Source of the DNA: Pseudomonas sp. CAN1
Lineage (GTDB): Bacteria; Pseudomonadota; Gammaproteobacteria; Pseudomonadales; Pseudomonadaceae
Assembly: GCF_030462585.1 (NCBI RefSeq)
Contig: NZ_JASMRU010000009.1
Coordinates: 61,496 to 111,005 of the forward strand
DNA: 49,510 nucleotides
Direction of reading: 5' to 3'
Position numbers and translations under genes: made by a program. Numbering within the stretch: the first letter of the stretch is position 1; the number at the start of each line of letters is the position of its first letter. The notes beneath the pieces are model-generated. The model was not told the origin of the DNA and did not search any database. It saw nothing but the letters and a program-made list of their open reading frames with translations. Shown piece by piece: positions 8,882 through 18,200 of this stretch.

Positions 8882-9072
8882 TGGCAGTTTGATTCACTGG
8901 AAAAATGTGATGGGCTGAGTGGGAAACATCTGAAAGTCTTCTCAGACAGGATGAATTCTTCTTATTTATTTACATTTTTCAGTGCTTAACCGCTGCGAAG
9001 TTTTCAATAACAGGTACCCTGTGCACCCCGGCGGCCCACCCGCCGGGCTGAATGCCATCCAACGGTACCTGC
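8882..9072. promoter_or_regulatory. AT-rich intergenic region with hairpin ahead of the M23 gene
   Basis: 191 bp between the transporter and the M23 gene. Positions about 8953-8989 form an island very low in G+C (ATTCTTCTTATTTATTTACA) in an otherwise GC-rich window, the best place for a promoter and for a nucleoid-protein (MvaT-like) site. A perfect 8-bp hairpin follows: CCCGGCGG 9027-9034 pairs with CCGCCGGG 9040-9047 around a 5-nt loop, just before the start region of the next gene and without a T-tract. I could not identify a convincing -35/-10 pair. Confidence 0.4.
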
Positions 9073-10041
9073 ATGAAGTCCCTCTCCCCGTCACGACAGG
9101 CTTTGACCCGTTCCGACCTGCGCCTCGTCGATCCGCGCCGGTTGCTGCTGGGCGCTGCCTGTGTGTCCGTGGTGCTCGCCGCTGCAGCCTTCGCTGGTGG
9201 CCTGTGGCTCGGCCGCTCGCAGGTCGAGCCGGTGATGGTGCCGGTGGCGCAGGCCGAGGAAGCGCCGGACGAATCTGGCGAGCGTTTTGCCGCCGAGCGC
9301 ATCGGCGAGTTGACGGGCCGTCTGCAGGTACTGGAGAAGGATGCCGACTACCTGCTCAAGGCCGTCGACAGCCACGATGAAATCGCCCGCAAGCTGTCCA
9401 GGGTCGACCCGGAGCTGGTGCCCGCTCCCAAGGCCAAGCCCGGTACCCAACGCAACGAAGGCGGCATCCTGCTGCCGCCGCGCGCCTGCGTCGATCCGTT
9501 GCCGGCCGCTGCCGCCGATCTGGAGCGCAACGAACAATCCGCCAAGTGCCTGCGCCGGGTCTTCGACCTGGTGATGGACCAGGTAGCCCGGCGCAACGCC
9601 GACTTCATGGCCATCCCCGCGCGCCGGCCGATGGAGCAGGCGCGCCTGGGCTCGCCCTTCGGCAACCGCGTTGACCCGTTCAACCGGCACCTGGCGTTCC
9701 ATTCCGGGCAGGACTTCTCCGCGCCCACTGGCAGCCCGATCCACGCTGCTGCCGGCGGCCGGGTGATTGTCTCCGGCCCGCATGCCTCCTACGGCAATCG
9801 GGTGGAAATCGACCACGGCAATGGCCTGGTCACCCGCTACGCCCATGCTTCCAAGCTGCTGGTGAAGGTCGGCGATGTGGTCATGCCGGGGCAGGAGATC
9901 GCCAAGGTCGGCTCCACTGGCCGCTCCACCGGCCCGCACCTGCACTTCGAGGTGCTCTACCACGGCGAATTCGTCGACCCGCAGAACTTCCTTTCCCTGG
10001 GTGGCATGGAGATCGACAGCGATGGCCTGGCCACGGACTAA
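9073..10041 (+). CDS. Membrane-anchored M23 (LytM) peptidoglycan endopeptidase
   Basis: A 322-aa inner-membrane-anchored metallo-endopeptidase that should cut peptide cross-links in peptidoglycan. One transmembrane helix near residues 28-50 (LLLGAACVSVVLAAAAFAGG), a coiled-coil linker containing RIGELTGRLQVLEKD, then a C-terminal LytM domain. All zinc ligands are present: His210 and Asp214 in FHSGQDF and the His289-x-His291 pair in GPHLHFEV, so it looks catalytically active, unlike EnvC/NlpD-type activators. ATG 9073 was chosen over ATG 9052; neither has a strong Shine-Dalgarno sequence. It overlaps the next gene by 20 bp and a bactofilin follows, a pairing known for cell-shape modules such as Helicobacter CcmA with Csd peptidases. 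Confidence 0.9.
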   Translation: MKSLSPSRQALTRSDLRLVDPRRLLLGAACVSVVLAAAAFAGGLWLGRSQVEPVMVPVAQAEEAPDESGERFAAERIGELTGRLQVLEKDADYLLKAVDSHDEIARKLSRVDPELVPAPKAKPGTQRNEGGILLPPRACVDPLPAAAADLERNEQSAKCLRRVFDLVMDQVARRNADFMAIPARRPMEQARLGSPFGNRVDPFNRHLAFHSGQDFSAPTGSPIHAAAGGRVIVSGPHASYGNRVEIDHGNGLVTRYAHASKLLVKVGDVVMPGQEIAKVGSTGRSTGPHLHFEVLYHGEFVDPQNFLSLGGMEIDSDGLATD

Positions 10042-10387
10042 GAAGCCTACCACCCGCCAGCTGCTGCGCGCTGAGCACCGCCCCCACGTTCCCCGCGGCT
10101 ATGCCTGGCTGGGCTGGTCCTTGCTGGTGCTGGCCGTACTGGCCCTGCTCGCGGCCGGCGCCTGGCAGCTGCGCGCCAGGGACGACGGGCAATTGCACGA
10201 ACGCATCGAGACGCTCGAGGCGCAGAACGCCGAACTGACCGAGGCGATCGAGGAAAAGCGCCTGCAGGGCGAGGAGGAGCGCGCCAATCGCGAGCAACTG
10301 ATGCAGCGAATCGACGCCATGTCCGCCGAAATCAAGAAACTCAAGACCGAGCTGGCCTTCTACCGCCAGCAGAAACCTGGCAAGTAG
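10022..10387 (+). CDS. Small single-pass membrane protein with cytoplasmic or periplasmic coiled coil
   Basis: A 121-aa protein I cannot name. It has a basic N-terminus (PRTKKPTTRQLLR), one transmembrane helix near residues 33-53 (WSLLVLAVLALLAAGAW), then about 60 residues of charged heptad-like coiled coil (RIETLEAQNAELTEAIEEKR) to the C-terminus. ATG 10022 starts within the end of the M23 gene (20-bp overlap) with GGAG about 10 nt upstream, implying translational coupling. Lying between an M23 peptidase and a bactofilin, it may tether the hydrolase to the bactofilin scaffold; that role is inference from context. The fold also resembles FtsB/FtsL-like bitopic adaptors in general layout only. 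Confidence 0.75.
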   Translation: MAWPRTKKPTTRQLLRAEHRPHVPRGYAWLGWSLLVLAVLALLAAGAWQLRARDDGQLHERIETLEAQNAELTEAIEEKRLQGEEERANREQLMQRIDAMSAEIKKLKTELAFYRQQKPGK

Positions 10388-10414
10388 CCCGCGCCGAGGG
10401 CGCAAGGAAACACG

Positions 10415-10849
10415 ATGTTCAGCAACAGCAAGAAGAAAGGTCCGCAGGTGTCGGTGGACAAGTTCTCCAGCCTGCTTTCGGGCAATGTCGATCTGGTCGG
10501 CGACCTGCAGTTCCAGGATGGCCTGAAGATCCTCGGCACGGTGAAGGGCAACGTCCGCCACAAGCCCGGCGCGGCCAGCCTGCTGGCGCTCAGCGCGGAA
10601 GGGCGGATCGAGGGCAACGTCAGCAGCTACGACGCGCTGATCGACGGTACCATCATCGGCGACCTCTACGTCGAGCACCTGCTGGAACTGCACTCCAACG
10701 CACGGGTGGTTGGCAACATCCAGTACCGCCAGCTGAGCATGGAAAACGGCGCCACTGTCGACGGCAAGCTCACCCGCCTGGCCGATGGTGAAGCGCCCAA
10801 GCCACTGGAGCTGCCGGCACCGGTGAAGGAAGAAGTGGCCGAGGCCTGA
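10415..10849 (+). CDS. Bactofilin (polymer-forming cytoskeletal protein)
   Basis: A 144-aa bactofilin (former DUF583). The core from about residue 20 to 122 is a right-handed beta-helix with a repeating hydrophobic-glycine rhythm: SGNVDLVGDLQF, LGTVKGNVRH, EGRIEGNVSS, DGTIIGDLYV, NARVVGNIQYR, NGATVDGKLTR. Short disordered ends flank it (SNSKKKGPQ at the front, an acidic Pro/Glu tail behind), as usual. Bactofilins polymerise without nucleotide on the inner membrane and localise cell-wall enzymes. It lies 27 bp after the coiled-coil gene and in the same unit as an M23 endopeptidase, its likely client. GCAAGGAAA precedes the ATG as ribosome-binding site. Confidence 0.93.
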   Translation: MFSNSKKKGPQVSVDKFSSLLSGNVDLVGDLQFQDGLKILGTVKGNVRHKPGAASLLALSAEGRIEGNVSSYDALIDGTIIGDLYVEHLLELHSNARVVGNIQYRQLSMENGATVDGKLTRLADGEAPKPLELPAPVKEEVAEA

Positions 10850-10918
10850 TTTGCCCCGGCGGGATCGGTACTTAGCTTGCTATGATTGCCGGCCCCACTA
10901 TCCAGACACTTGCGCCCC

Positions 10919-11860
10919 ATGCTCGCCCTGCTGCTCCAGACCTTCGCCATCACCGCTCCGGTGTTCGCCATGCTGTTCCTCGGAGTGCTGCTGCGTCGCG
11001 TCGGGGCGATCAATCCGGAGTTCATCCAGACCGCCTCGGCGCTGGTGTTCAACGCCACCATGCCGGCAATGCTGTTCCTCGGCATCTACCACTCCGACCT
11101 GCACAGCGCGGCGCGTCCGCAGGTGCTGCTGTATTTCTGTGCGGCGACGCTGGTGGGCTTCCTGCTGGCCTGGGGCTGGGCGGCGTGGCGGGTGCCGCGC
11201 GAAGACCGTGGCGTGTTTGTCCAGGGCTCGTTCCGCGGCAACAACGGCATCATCGGCCTGGCCCTGGCCACCAGCCTCTATGGTGAGCACGGCCTGGCAC
11301 TGGGCTCGGTGCTCGCGGCGCTGGTGATCCTCTGCTACAACACGCTGTCCTCGGTGGTGCTGGCGATCTACAGCCCGAGCATGAAGTCCGACCCGCTGAG
11401 CATCGCCCGCAACGTCATCTGCAACCCGCTGATCATCAGCGTACTGGCGGCGCTGCCGTTCTCCTGGTTCGGCATTGGCCTGCCACAGTGGCTGCTGACC
11501 TCCGCCGACTATTTCGCGCAGATGACCCTGCCGCTGGCGCTGGTGTGCATCGGCGGCACCCTGTCGCTGGCCTCGTTGCGTGAAAGCGGCCGGCTGGCAG
11601 TGGGCGCGAGCCTGATGAAGATGGTCTGGCTGCCGATCATCTGCACCTCCGTTGCCTGGGCACTGGGTTTCCGTGGCGCCGAGCTGGGCGTGCTGTTCCT
11701 GTATTTCGCCAGCCCCACGGCGGCGGCCAGCTACGTCATGGCCCGCGCCGCCAACGGCAATCACGAGCTGGCGGCGTCGATCATCGTCATCACCACGCTG
11801 GTGGCGGCCTTGACCACCAACGTCGGCATCTTCGTCCTGCAGTGGGGCGGCTGGATGTGA
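10919..11860 (+). CDS. AEC (auxin efflux carrier) family permease
   Basis: A 313-aa membrane protein with about ten hydrophobic segments. Family marks include the N-terminal FLGVLLRRVGAINPEFIQTASAL, the central GSFRGNNGIIGLAL motif and a C-terminal half starting at PLALVCIGGTLSL with ASPTAAASYVMARAANGN, the typical AEC substrate-path helix. Members carry malate, malonate or other anions or auxin-like acids; substrate is not predictable here. ATG 10919 was chosen because it begins the first hydrophobic segment; an upstream in-frame ATG at 10886 would add 11 polar residues. It is separated from the bactofilin gene by 69 bp and may be independently transcribed. Confidence 0.9.
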   Translation: MLALLLQTFAITAPVFAMLFLGVLLRRVGAINPEFIQTASALVFNATMPAMLFLGIYHSDLHSAARPQVLLYFCAATLVGFLLAWGWAAWRVPREDRGVFVQGSFRGNNGIIGLALATSLYGEHGLALGSVLAALVILCYNTLSSVVLAIYSPSMKSDPLSIARNVICNPLIISVLAALPFSWFGIGLPQWLLTSADYFAQMTLPLALVCIGGTLSLASLRESGRLAVGASLMKMVWLPIICTSVAWALGFRGAELGVLFLYFASPTAAASYVMARAANGNHELAASIIVITTLVAALTTNVGIFVLQWGGWM

Positions 11861-12017
11861 CTCGACCGATGTCGAGAATCTTCCAATCGGGGTTGCGCCA
11901 AAAGCCATTCGGCTTGTAGGAATTTTCTGAAAGATCGCCCTGCGTCGCAACAGCGCGCGAAGTCCATTCCGCGCGTCGACAAGACCGGTTACATTTGGCT
12001 CCCCCCGCTATGCACGA

Positions 12018-12030
12018 TCAAGGAATGTTC
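12018..12030 (+). promoter_or_regulatory. magA ribosome-binding site overlapping a possible RsmA site
   Basis: TCAAGGA at 12018-12024 contains the only good Shine-Dalgarno sequence (AAGGA, 6 nt before ATG 12031) and also the CANGGA core recognised by RsmA/CsrA. A second GGA (GTAGGA) lies at 11916-11921. In P. aeruginosa the mag operon is known to be under Gac/Rsm post-transcriptional control, so occlusion of this site by RsmA is a reasonable inference. Flanking bases fit the full RsmA consensus only partly (one extra base before the terminal G). Confidence 0.45.
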
Positions 12031-12843
12031 ATGCAGCCCACGCGTCGGATGGTTCGTGCCGTCTTCTTTCTGTCAGCCAGTCTCCTGGCTGCGACGGTCG
12101 CTGCCGAGCCGAGCGCGCAGCTCAGCAGCCCCACCGGCGGCTGGCGCTATTCCGGCCTGAACGATGATCCCAGCGTACCCCGCGTGGCCTATCCGACTCC
12201 GCCGATCGACCGTGGCGGCGTGCGTGGCCGCAGCCTGATCGAGGGCCACCTGCGCGAAGTGGCCGGCGTCGACCGCGCCCAGCGCCTGGTGATCAACGGC
12301 AACCCGCTGCCGCTGTATACCGACGCCGAAGGCAAGTTCGTCCGGCCCTACAACTTCGGGACCGGCAGCAACAGCGTCGAAGTCGCCAGCGCCGAGGGCA
12401 AATCCCTCAAGCGCATCCAGTTCTACGAAGCCAACCGGGGCCGCATCCCGCCGCGCATCCGCCTGGTGCTGGGCTGGAACGACCCCAAGGCCGAACTCGA
12501 CCTGCATATCGTCACGCCCGACGGCCAGCATGCCTTCTGGGCCAACCCGCGCCTGAGCAACGGCGGTGGCCTGGACCCGGACGGCGTCGATGGCCCCGGC
12601 CCGGAAATGTTCACCATGGCTGCGCCGCTGCACGGCACCTACCTGGTCTACGTCAACTACTGGGGCAACTACAACGCCAGCCAGGGTTACAACTTCCAGG
12701 AAGGCAACCACGAGCAGGACGTGATCACCGCCGAGATCAACCTGGTGTTCAATGAGAACACCGTCAACGAGAAGCGCGAGACCTTCGTGGTGCCCATGCG
12801 CACCATCGGCGATCTGGTGCTGGTGAAGACCTTCAACTACTGA
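12031..12843 (+). CDS. magA: MagA, secreted DUF2135 protein of the alpha-2-macroglobulin operon
   Basis: A 270-aa exported beta-rich protein. The signal peptide is MQPTRRMVRAVFFLSAS onward, cleaved near VAAEPSAQ. The C-terminal DUF2135 domain has the hallmark LDLHIVTPDGQHAFWAN and GTYLVYVNYWGNY, resembling a vWA-associated beta-sandwich. ATG 12031 was chosen because AAGGA sits 6 nt upstream; in-frame starts at 12025, 12010 and TTG 11995 are worse. It opens the mag operon and is paralogous to MagF at the operon's other end. In P. aeruginosa MagA is reported to be needed with other Mag proteins for MagD stability or complex formation (from memory). Biochemical role unknown. Confidence 0.88.
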   Translation: MQPTRRMVRAVFFLSASLLAATVAAEPSAQLSSPTGGWRYSGLNDDPSVPRVAYPTPPIDRGGVRGRSLIEGHLREVAGVDRAQRLVINGNPLPLYTDAEGKFVRPYNFGTGSNSVEVASAEGKSLKRIQFYEANRGRIPPRIRLVLGWNDPKAELDLHIVTPDGQHAFWANPRLSNGGGLDPDGVDGPGPEMFTMAAPLHGTYLVYVNYWGNYNASQGYNFQEGNHEQDVITAEINLVFNENTVNEKRETFVVPMRTIGDLVLVKTFNY

Positions 12844-12881
12844 ATTCGCCCCTCGCAGGGATGACACGGGACAAGCGATCG

Positions 12882-14636
12882 ATGAGCGACAATACGCCCT
12901 CCAGCAGCCAAGACAGCACCCCCACGCCGCCGTCGGCACAGGCCCCGCGCCGTGGCCCGCTGATCGCCATCGGCGCGCTCGCCGCCGCCCTGGTGGCCGG
13001 CGGCCTGGCCCTGGCCTTCGGCCTGATCCCGGCCTTCCACTCGGCGCCGGTGGGCACCCTGGAAGCACCGGAAAGCCCGGACGTGGTGCGCGACCTCAAG
13101 TGCCCGGACGCGCTGATCGAGAGCGCATCCCTCAGCCAGCTGCCCAAGGCCGTACTGGAAGTGCCGCTGCTGCGCGACGTGCTCACCGAGGACTTCGTCT
13201 TCTATTACGAGAACAACGCTGACCGCCTGGGCCTGACCGGCACCCTGCGGCGCATCGTCTACGAGCACGACCTGACCCTGAAGGACAGCGTGATCGAGGA
13301 ACTGCTCGACCAGCCGGCCCAGGTCGCCCTGTGGCGAGGCGCCGATGGTCGCCTGCGCGACTTCATGGTGGTGCTCAAACGCGGTGGCCTGGCCAAGGTG
13401 CTGGAGCCGCTGGCCAAGGTCGCAGCCGATGACACGCAGCTGAAGAAGGTTGCGGAAATCCAGGTGAAGGGCAGCGCCACGCCGGTTTACAGCCTGCGTT
13501 ACGGCGCCGAGAAAACCCTGCTGTTCGTCTCCCGTGGCGACCAGATGCTGGTGCTGTCGCACTCGAAGATGCTGTTCCCCAATCCCGGTTACGACGACCT
13601 CGGCGAGGCGGATGCCGCCGTGGCCAAGGACCTGGGCGCGGCGCTGGAAGGCGAGCCGCTGTTCGCCAGCGACTTCGGCCTGGAGCCGCGCGGTGAGTTG
13701 AAGCAGCGCATCACCCTGGGGGCTGGCGTGCTCGCCATGGGCTACCAGCGCTTCATCCCGACCTTTGCCGGCGTGCGCTTCGAGCAGGGCAAGGAAGGCG
13801 GCTGGCACAGCTACCTGGCGCTGAACGAAGTCGCCCGCCAGCCGGACCTGGATTTCACCCCTGTCTGGCAAGCCATGCCCATGGGCGCCAGCGCCTGCGT
13901 GGCGCTGCCGGTGACGCCGGGCCTGTACGACAACATGCTGGTCAAGCTGGGCGCCGAGCAGAAGATGGCGGTGTCCTTCTCCGAGCACCTGTCCGGCGCC
14001 GCCGGCCTGTGCTGGTACCCCGATTCGCGTCTGCACTCGCCGCTGCTGGTGGTGAAGCTCGACGCACCGGCCGGCCCGGAGCTGGACGAACAACTGGGCA
14101 AGCTGTTCGGCAGCATGGTCGGCGCCTACGAGGCCAACGTGCAGGAGCACGTGTTCCCGGTGGACAGCCAGGCCGCCGGCGAAGGTCGCCTGTGGCAGCG
14201 CCAGGTCAGTTCGCGCTTCGGCCAGTACGCCGCCAGCGAGGCGGGCAACCCCGACCAGGTCAGCGGCAACGGCTTCTTCCGCGTCAGCCTGCTGCGCGAT
14301 GGCAACACCCTGCTGTTCTCCATCGACGACAAGCTGCTCAACAAGGCCCGCAACACCCTGGCCAAGCGCTACCCGCCGCTGGCCGACGTGCTGCCCAAGG
14401 ATGCCATGGTGCCCGCGTACCTGGCGCCCAAGACCCTCTCCGAACTGCTCAAGCGCGAGACCCTCGACAGCCTGCCGCAGGACATTGAACCGGTGTTCCG
14501 CAACGCCGCCGACACGCTGCTCCTGCCGCGCCTGAAGACTCTCGCCGGCAACGGTTCCTACGCCCTGACCCTGCCGGCCGGCAGCGAGCCCAGCGGTGAA
14601 TGGAAGTGGCTGCCGCTGGACTGGAAGGCGCTGTGA
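12882..14636 (+). CDS. magB: MagB, membrane-anchored DUF2138 protein (YfaA-like)
   Basis: A 584-aa protein with a short polar cytoplasmic head ([20 protein letters not shown]), one membrane helix ([20 protein letters not shown], residues about 24-48) and a large periplasmic DUF2138 region beginning [20 protein letters not shown]. This is the family of E. coli YfaA, always found beside an alpha-2-macroglobulin of the YfaS type. It probably anchors the Mag complex in the inner membrane. Start choice: ATG 12882 has GGGA about 10 nt upstream, while ATG 12861 has a purine run directly abutting it; 12861 would add seven residues. Its stop overlaps the magC start (GTGA). Confidence 0.88.
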   Translation: MSDNTPSSSQDSTPTPPSAQAPRRGPLIAIGALAAALVAGGLALAFGLIPAFHSAPVGTLEAPESPDVVRDLKCPDALIESASLSQLPKAVLEVPLLRDVLTEDFVFYYENNADRLGLTGTLRRIVYEHDLTLKDSVIEELLDQPAQVALWRGADGRLRDFMVVLKRGGLAKVLEPLAKVAADDTQLKKVAEIQVKGSATPVYSLRYGAEKTLLFVSRGDQMLVLSHSKMLFPNPGYDDLGEADAAVAKDLGAALEGEPLFASDFGLEPRGELKQRITLGAGVLAMGYQRFIPTFAGVRFEQGKEGGWHSYLALNEVARQPDLDFTPVWQAMPMGASACVALPVTPGLYDNMLVKLGAEQKMAVSFSEHLSGAAGLCWYPDSRLHSPLLVVKLDAPAGPELDEQLGKLFGSMVGAYEANVQEHVFPVDSQAAGEGRLWQRQVSSRFGQYAASEAGNPDQVSGNGFFRVSLLRDGNTLLFSIDDKLLNKARNTLAKRYPPLADVLPKDAMVPAYLAPKTLSELLKRETLDSLPQDIEPVFRNAADTLLLPRLKTLAGNGSYALTLPAGSEPSGEWKWLPLDWKAL

Positions 14637-15265
14637 TCCGAGCTTCTCTCACGCTGCTCGGCAGCCTGCTGCTCGCCACCCTGGCGCATGCGGCGGAGCC
14701 GGCGCTGGATGCGCAGCAGACCCAGGTGTTCCGCGCCTGGTTCGTGCGCATTGCCGAGGAGCAGCTGCGCCGCGGGCCGAACCCGCGCTGGTACCAGCAG
14801 GACTGCGCGGGCCTCGTGCGCTTCGCCGCCAACGAGGCGCTGAAGGTGCACGACGCCAAGTGGCTGCGCGCCAACGGCATGTCCAACCGCTACCTGCCGC
14901 CGGAGCTGGAACTCTCCGAAGCGCAGCGCAATCTGGCACAGACCTGGCAGCAGGGCGGCGGCAAGAGCGGCCCCTACGTCAACGCGATCAAACTCATTCA
15001 GTACAACAGCCAGCTCGTCGGCCGCGACCTCAACCAGGCCCGGCCGGGCGACCTGATGTTCTTCGACCAGGGCGATGACCAGCATCTGATGATCTGGATG
15101 GGCCGCGACATCGCTTATCACACCGGCACTCGTACGGCGACCGACAACGGCATGCGCTCGGTCAGCCTGCAACAACTCATGACATGGAAGGACACCCGAT
15201 GGATACCCGACGAATCCAATCCCAACTTTATCGGCGTCTATCGCTTGTCCTTCCTGACCCGATGA
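14633..15265 (+). CDS. magC: MagC, periplasmic DUF1175 protein with NlpC/P60-like core
   Basis: A 210-aa exported protein (YfaT/DUF1175). Start is GTG 14633 inside GTGA, overlapping the magB stop; this gives a clean signal peptide ([19 protein letters not shown], cut before AEPALD). The domain reads like an NlpC/P60 peptidase: Cys58 in [12 protein letters not shown] at the start of a helix, [19 protein letters not shown] placing His151 on the following strand, then AYHTG with His163 as a possible third residue. NlpC/P60 enzymes cut peptidoglycan stem peptides or act as amidases. Family assignment is solid; the peptidase fold is my reading of motifs. It ends with ATGA shared with magD. Confidence 0.85.
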   Translation: MIRASLTLLGSLLLATLAHAAEPALDAQQTQVFRAWFVRIAEEQLRRGPNPRWYQQDCAGLVRFAANEALKVHDAKWLRANGMSNRYLPPELELSEAQRNLAQTWQQGGGKSGPYVNAIKLIQYNSQLVGRDLNQARPGDLMFFDQGDDQHLMIWMGRDIAYHTGTRTATDNGMRSVSLQQLMTWKDTRWIPDESNPNFIGVYRLSFLTR

Positions 15266-18200
15266 ACGCGCTGCGCGGCATGGCCGCTGCCCTGGCCTGC
15301 GCCGGCCTGTTCGCCGCCGCGCCCGTACTCGTGCAGGCAGACGACGACGTCCCGGCGAGCGGCTACACGCCCATGGCCGGCGAGTCGTTCTTCCTGCTGG
15401 CCGACTCAAGCTTCGCTTCCGACGAGGTGGCCAAGGTGCGCCTGGAAGCGCCGGGCCGCGACTACCGTCGCTACCGCATGGAGCCCTACGGAGGCGCGGA
15501 TATCCGTGTCTACCGCATCGACCAGCCGCTGGAATTCCTCAAGCGCCAGAAGAACCTGCACCGCGTGCTGTCCGAGGGGCAGTTCAAGGGTGAGGGCCTG
15601 TCCAACACCCTGGCCTACCTGTGGGACAACTGGTACCGCAAATCGCGTCGGGTGATGCAGCGGACCTTCTCCTACGAATCGCGCCAGCAGGTCACCGAGG
15701 TGGTGCCCGAGCTGAAAATGGGCAACGCCATCGCCGCGCCGACTCCCTATGACGCGCAGCCGCAGTACGCGCCGATTCCCGGCCTGCCGATGGTCAGCCA
15801 GTTCCGCTACCCGCTGTGGGATGCCAAGCCCATCCAGCCGCCGAAGGAAGTCACCCTGGCCGGCTCCTCCAGCGAGTTCATCAACGTCGCCCCGGGCAAC
15901 GTCTACGTGCCGCTGGGCAAGCTGAAGCCGGGCCTGTATCTGGTCGAAGCGCTGGTCGGCAAGTACCGCGCGACCACCGTGGTGTTCGTCTCCAACAGCG
16001 TCGCGGTGAGCAAGATCGCCGGCAGCGAACTGCTGGTGTGGACTGCACGCAAGCATGAAGGCACGCCGGTCAGCGGCGCCAAGGTGCTGTGGACCGACGG
16101 CCTGGGCGTGATGAGCAGCGGCAGCAGCGACGCCGACGGCCTGCTGCGCCTGCAGCACGTCAGCCCCGAGCGCTCCTTCGTGATCGGCGAGGACGAGGAG
16201 GGCGGTGTCTTCGTCTCCGAGAACTTCTATTACGACAGCGAAATCTACGACACCAAGCTCTACGCCTTCACCGACCGCCCGCTGTACCGTCCGGGCGACT
16301 GGGTGTCGCTGAAGATTGTCGGCCGCGAGTTCAAGAACTCCCGCGAATCGCAGTCGCCGCAAAGCGCGCCACTGCGCCTGTCGGTGATCGACGCCGCCGG
16401 CACCACGCTGCAGACCCTCGACCTCAAGTACGACGCCAAGAGCGGCACCAACGGCCGCTTCCAGCTGCCGGCCAACGCCGTTGCCGGCGGCTACGAGCTG
16501 CGCTTCGACTACCGCGACCAGACCTACAGCAGCGCCTTCCGCGTCGCTGAGTACATCAAGCCGCACTTCGAGATTTCCCTCGACCTGGCCAAGCCCGACT
16601 TCAAGACCGGCGAACCGGTGAAGGGCAACCTGATCCTGCTCTACCCGGACGGCAAGCCGGTGGCCAATGCGCGCCTGGAGCTGAGCCTGCGCGCCCAGCA
16701 GCTGTCCATGGTGGACAACGAACTGCAGTACCTCGGCCAGTTCCCCGTGGAGCTGACCAGCGCGCAGATCACCACCGACGACCAGGGCCGCGCCGCGCTG
16801 GACCTGCCGGCGGCGGAGAAACCCAGCCGCTACATGCTCACCGTGTTCGCCAGCGATGGCGCCGCGTACCGGGTGAAGACCAGCAAGGAAATCCTCATCG
16901 AGCGTGGCGCCGCGCGTTATCGCGTGAGCGCGCCGCAGCGCTTCAGCGCCGCCGGTGACAAGGTCGAGTTCAGCTACGCCGCCGAACAGCAGACGCAAAT
17001 CCAGCCGACCGCCTACCGCTGGCTGCGCCTGGAAGACCGCAGCAGCGGCGACGGCGCAGTGGAAGGCGGCAAGTTCGCCATCACCTTCGACAAGCCCGGC
17101 ACCTACAGCGTCGAGCTGCGCGACAAGGCCGGCCAGCTGCTCGGCGGCACCGGCCACTCGGTCAGCGGCGACGGTGTGAAAGCCGTGCCGGGGACCGTGG
17201 AAATCGTCCTCGACAAGACTGAGTACAAGGCCGGCGAAGAAGCCCTGGCGCTGATCACCTTCCCCGAGCCGGTGGACGATGCGCTGCTGTCGCTTGAGCG
17301 CGACAAGGTCGAGGCCACCGCGCTGCTGTCCAAGGGCGGCGACTGGCTGAAGCTGGAGAAGCTCAACCCGACCCAGTACCGCGCGCGTATCCCGGTGAAG
17401 CCGGAGTTCTCGCCGAACCTGACCTTCTCCGTGCTCTATACCCGCAGCGGCGACTACAGCTTCCAGAACGCCGGCATCAAGGTTGCGGTGCCGCAGGTGG
17501 AAATCGCCGTCAGCACCGACAAGGAACGCTACGAGCCGGGCGAGACGGTCACCGTCAACCTCGATACCGTCTACGCCGGCAAGCCCGTCTCCAGCCACCT
17601 CACCGTCAGCGTGGTGGACGAGATGATCTACGCGCTGCAGCCAGAGATCGCCCCGGGCATCGACCAGTTCTTCTACCACCCGCGGCGCAACAACGTGCGT
17701 ACCAGCGCCAGCCTGTCGTTCATCAGCTACGACGTTGCACTGCCCGGTACGCCCAGCGCGCCCGGCCGTGCCAACCGCAGCGAACGTGGGGTGAAGGTGC
17801 TGGAACGCCCGCGCCGCGAGGAAGTCGACACCGCTGCCTGGGAACCGGAGCTGGTCACCGATGCCAACGGCAAGGCCCAGTTCAAGTTCCGCATGCCTGA
17901 CTCCCTGACCCGCTGGCGCATCACTGCCCGCGCCATGGATGACCAGGGCCAGGTTGGCCAGAAGAAGCAGTTCATCCGCTCCGAGAAGCCGCTGTACCTG
18001 AAATGGAGCGGCCCGAAACGCTTCCGCAGCGGCGATGCGCCGGACCTTGGCCTGTTCGTCTTCAACCAGGGCGAGCAGGACACCAAGGCCGAGCTGCTGA
18101 TCCGCGCCAACGGCGCAGAGCAGACCCAGGCGCTGGAGCTCAAGCGCGGCGTGAACTACATCGCCCTGCCGCAACAGCCGCTCAGTGATGGCGACTGGAG

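Noticed and set aside
7148..11860. Genomic island reading of the roxR-magA block
   Set aside because: No integrase, transposase, tRNA or direct repeats at the borders and no compositional shift apart from one AT-rich promoter region, so I call it an accessory block only.
15184..15261. Upstream ATG for magD
   Set aside because: It lies within magC and would bury the signal peptide 27 residues from the N-terminus; the ATGA overlap at 15262 is far better.
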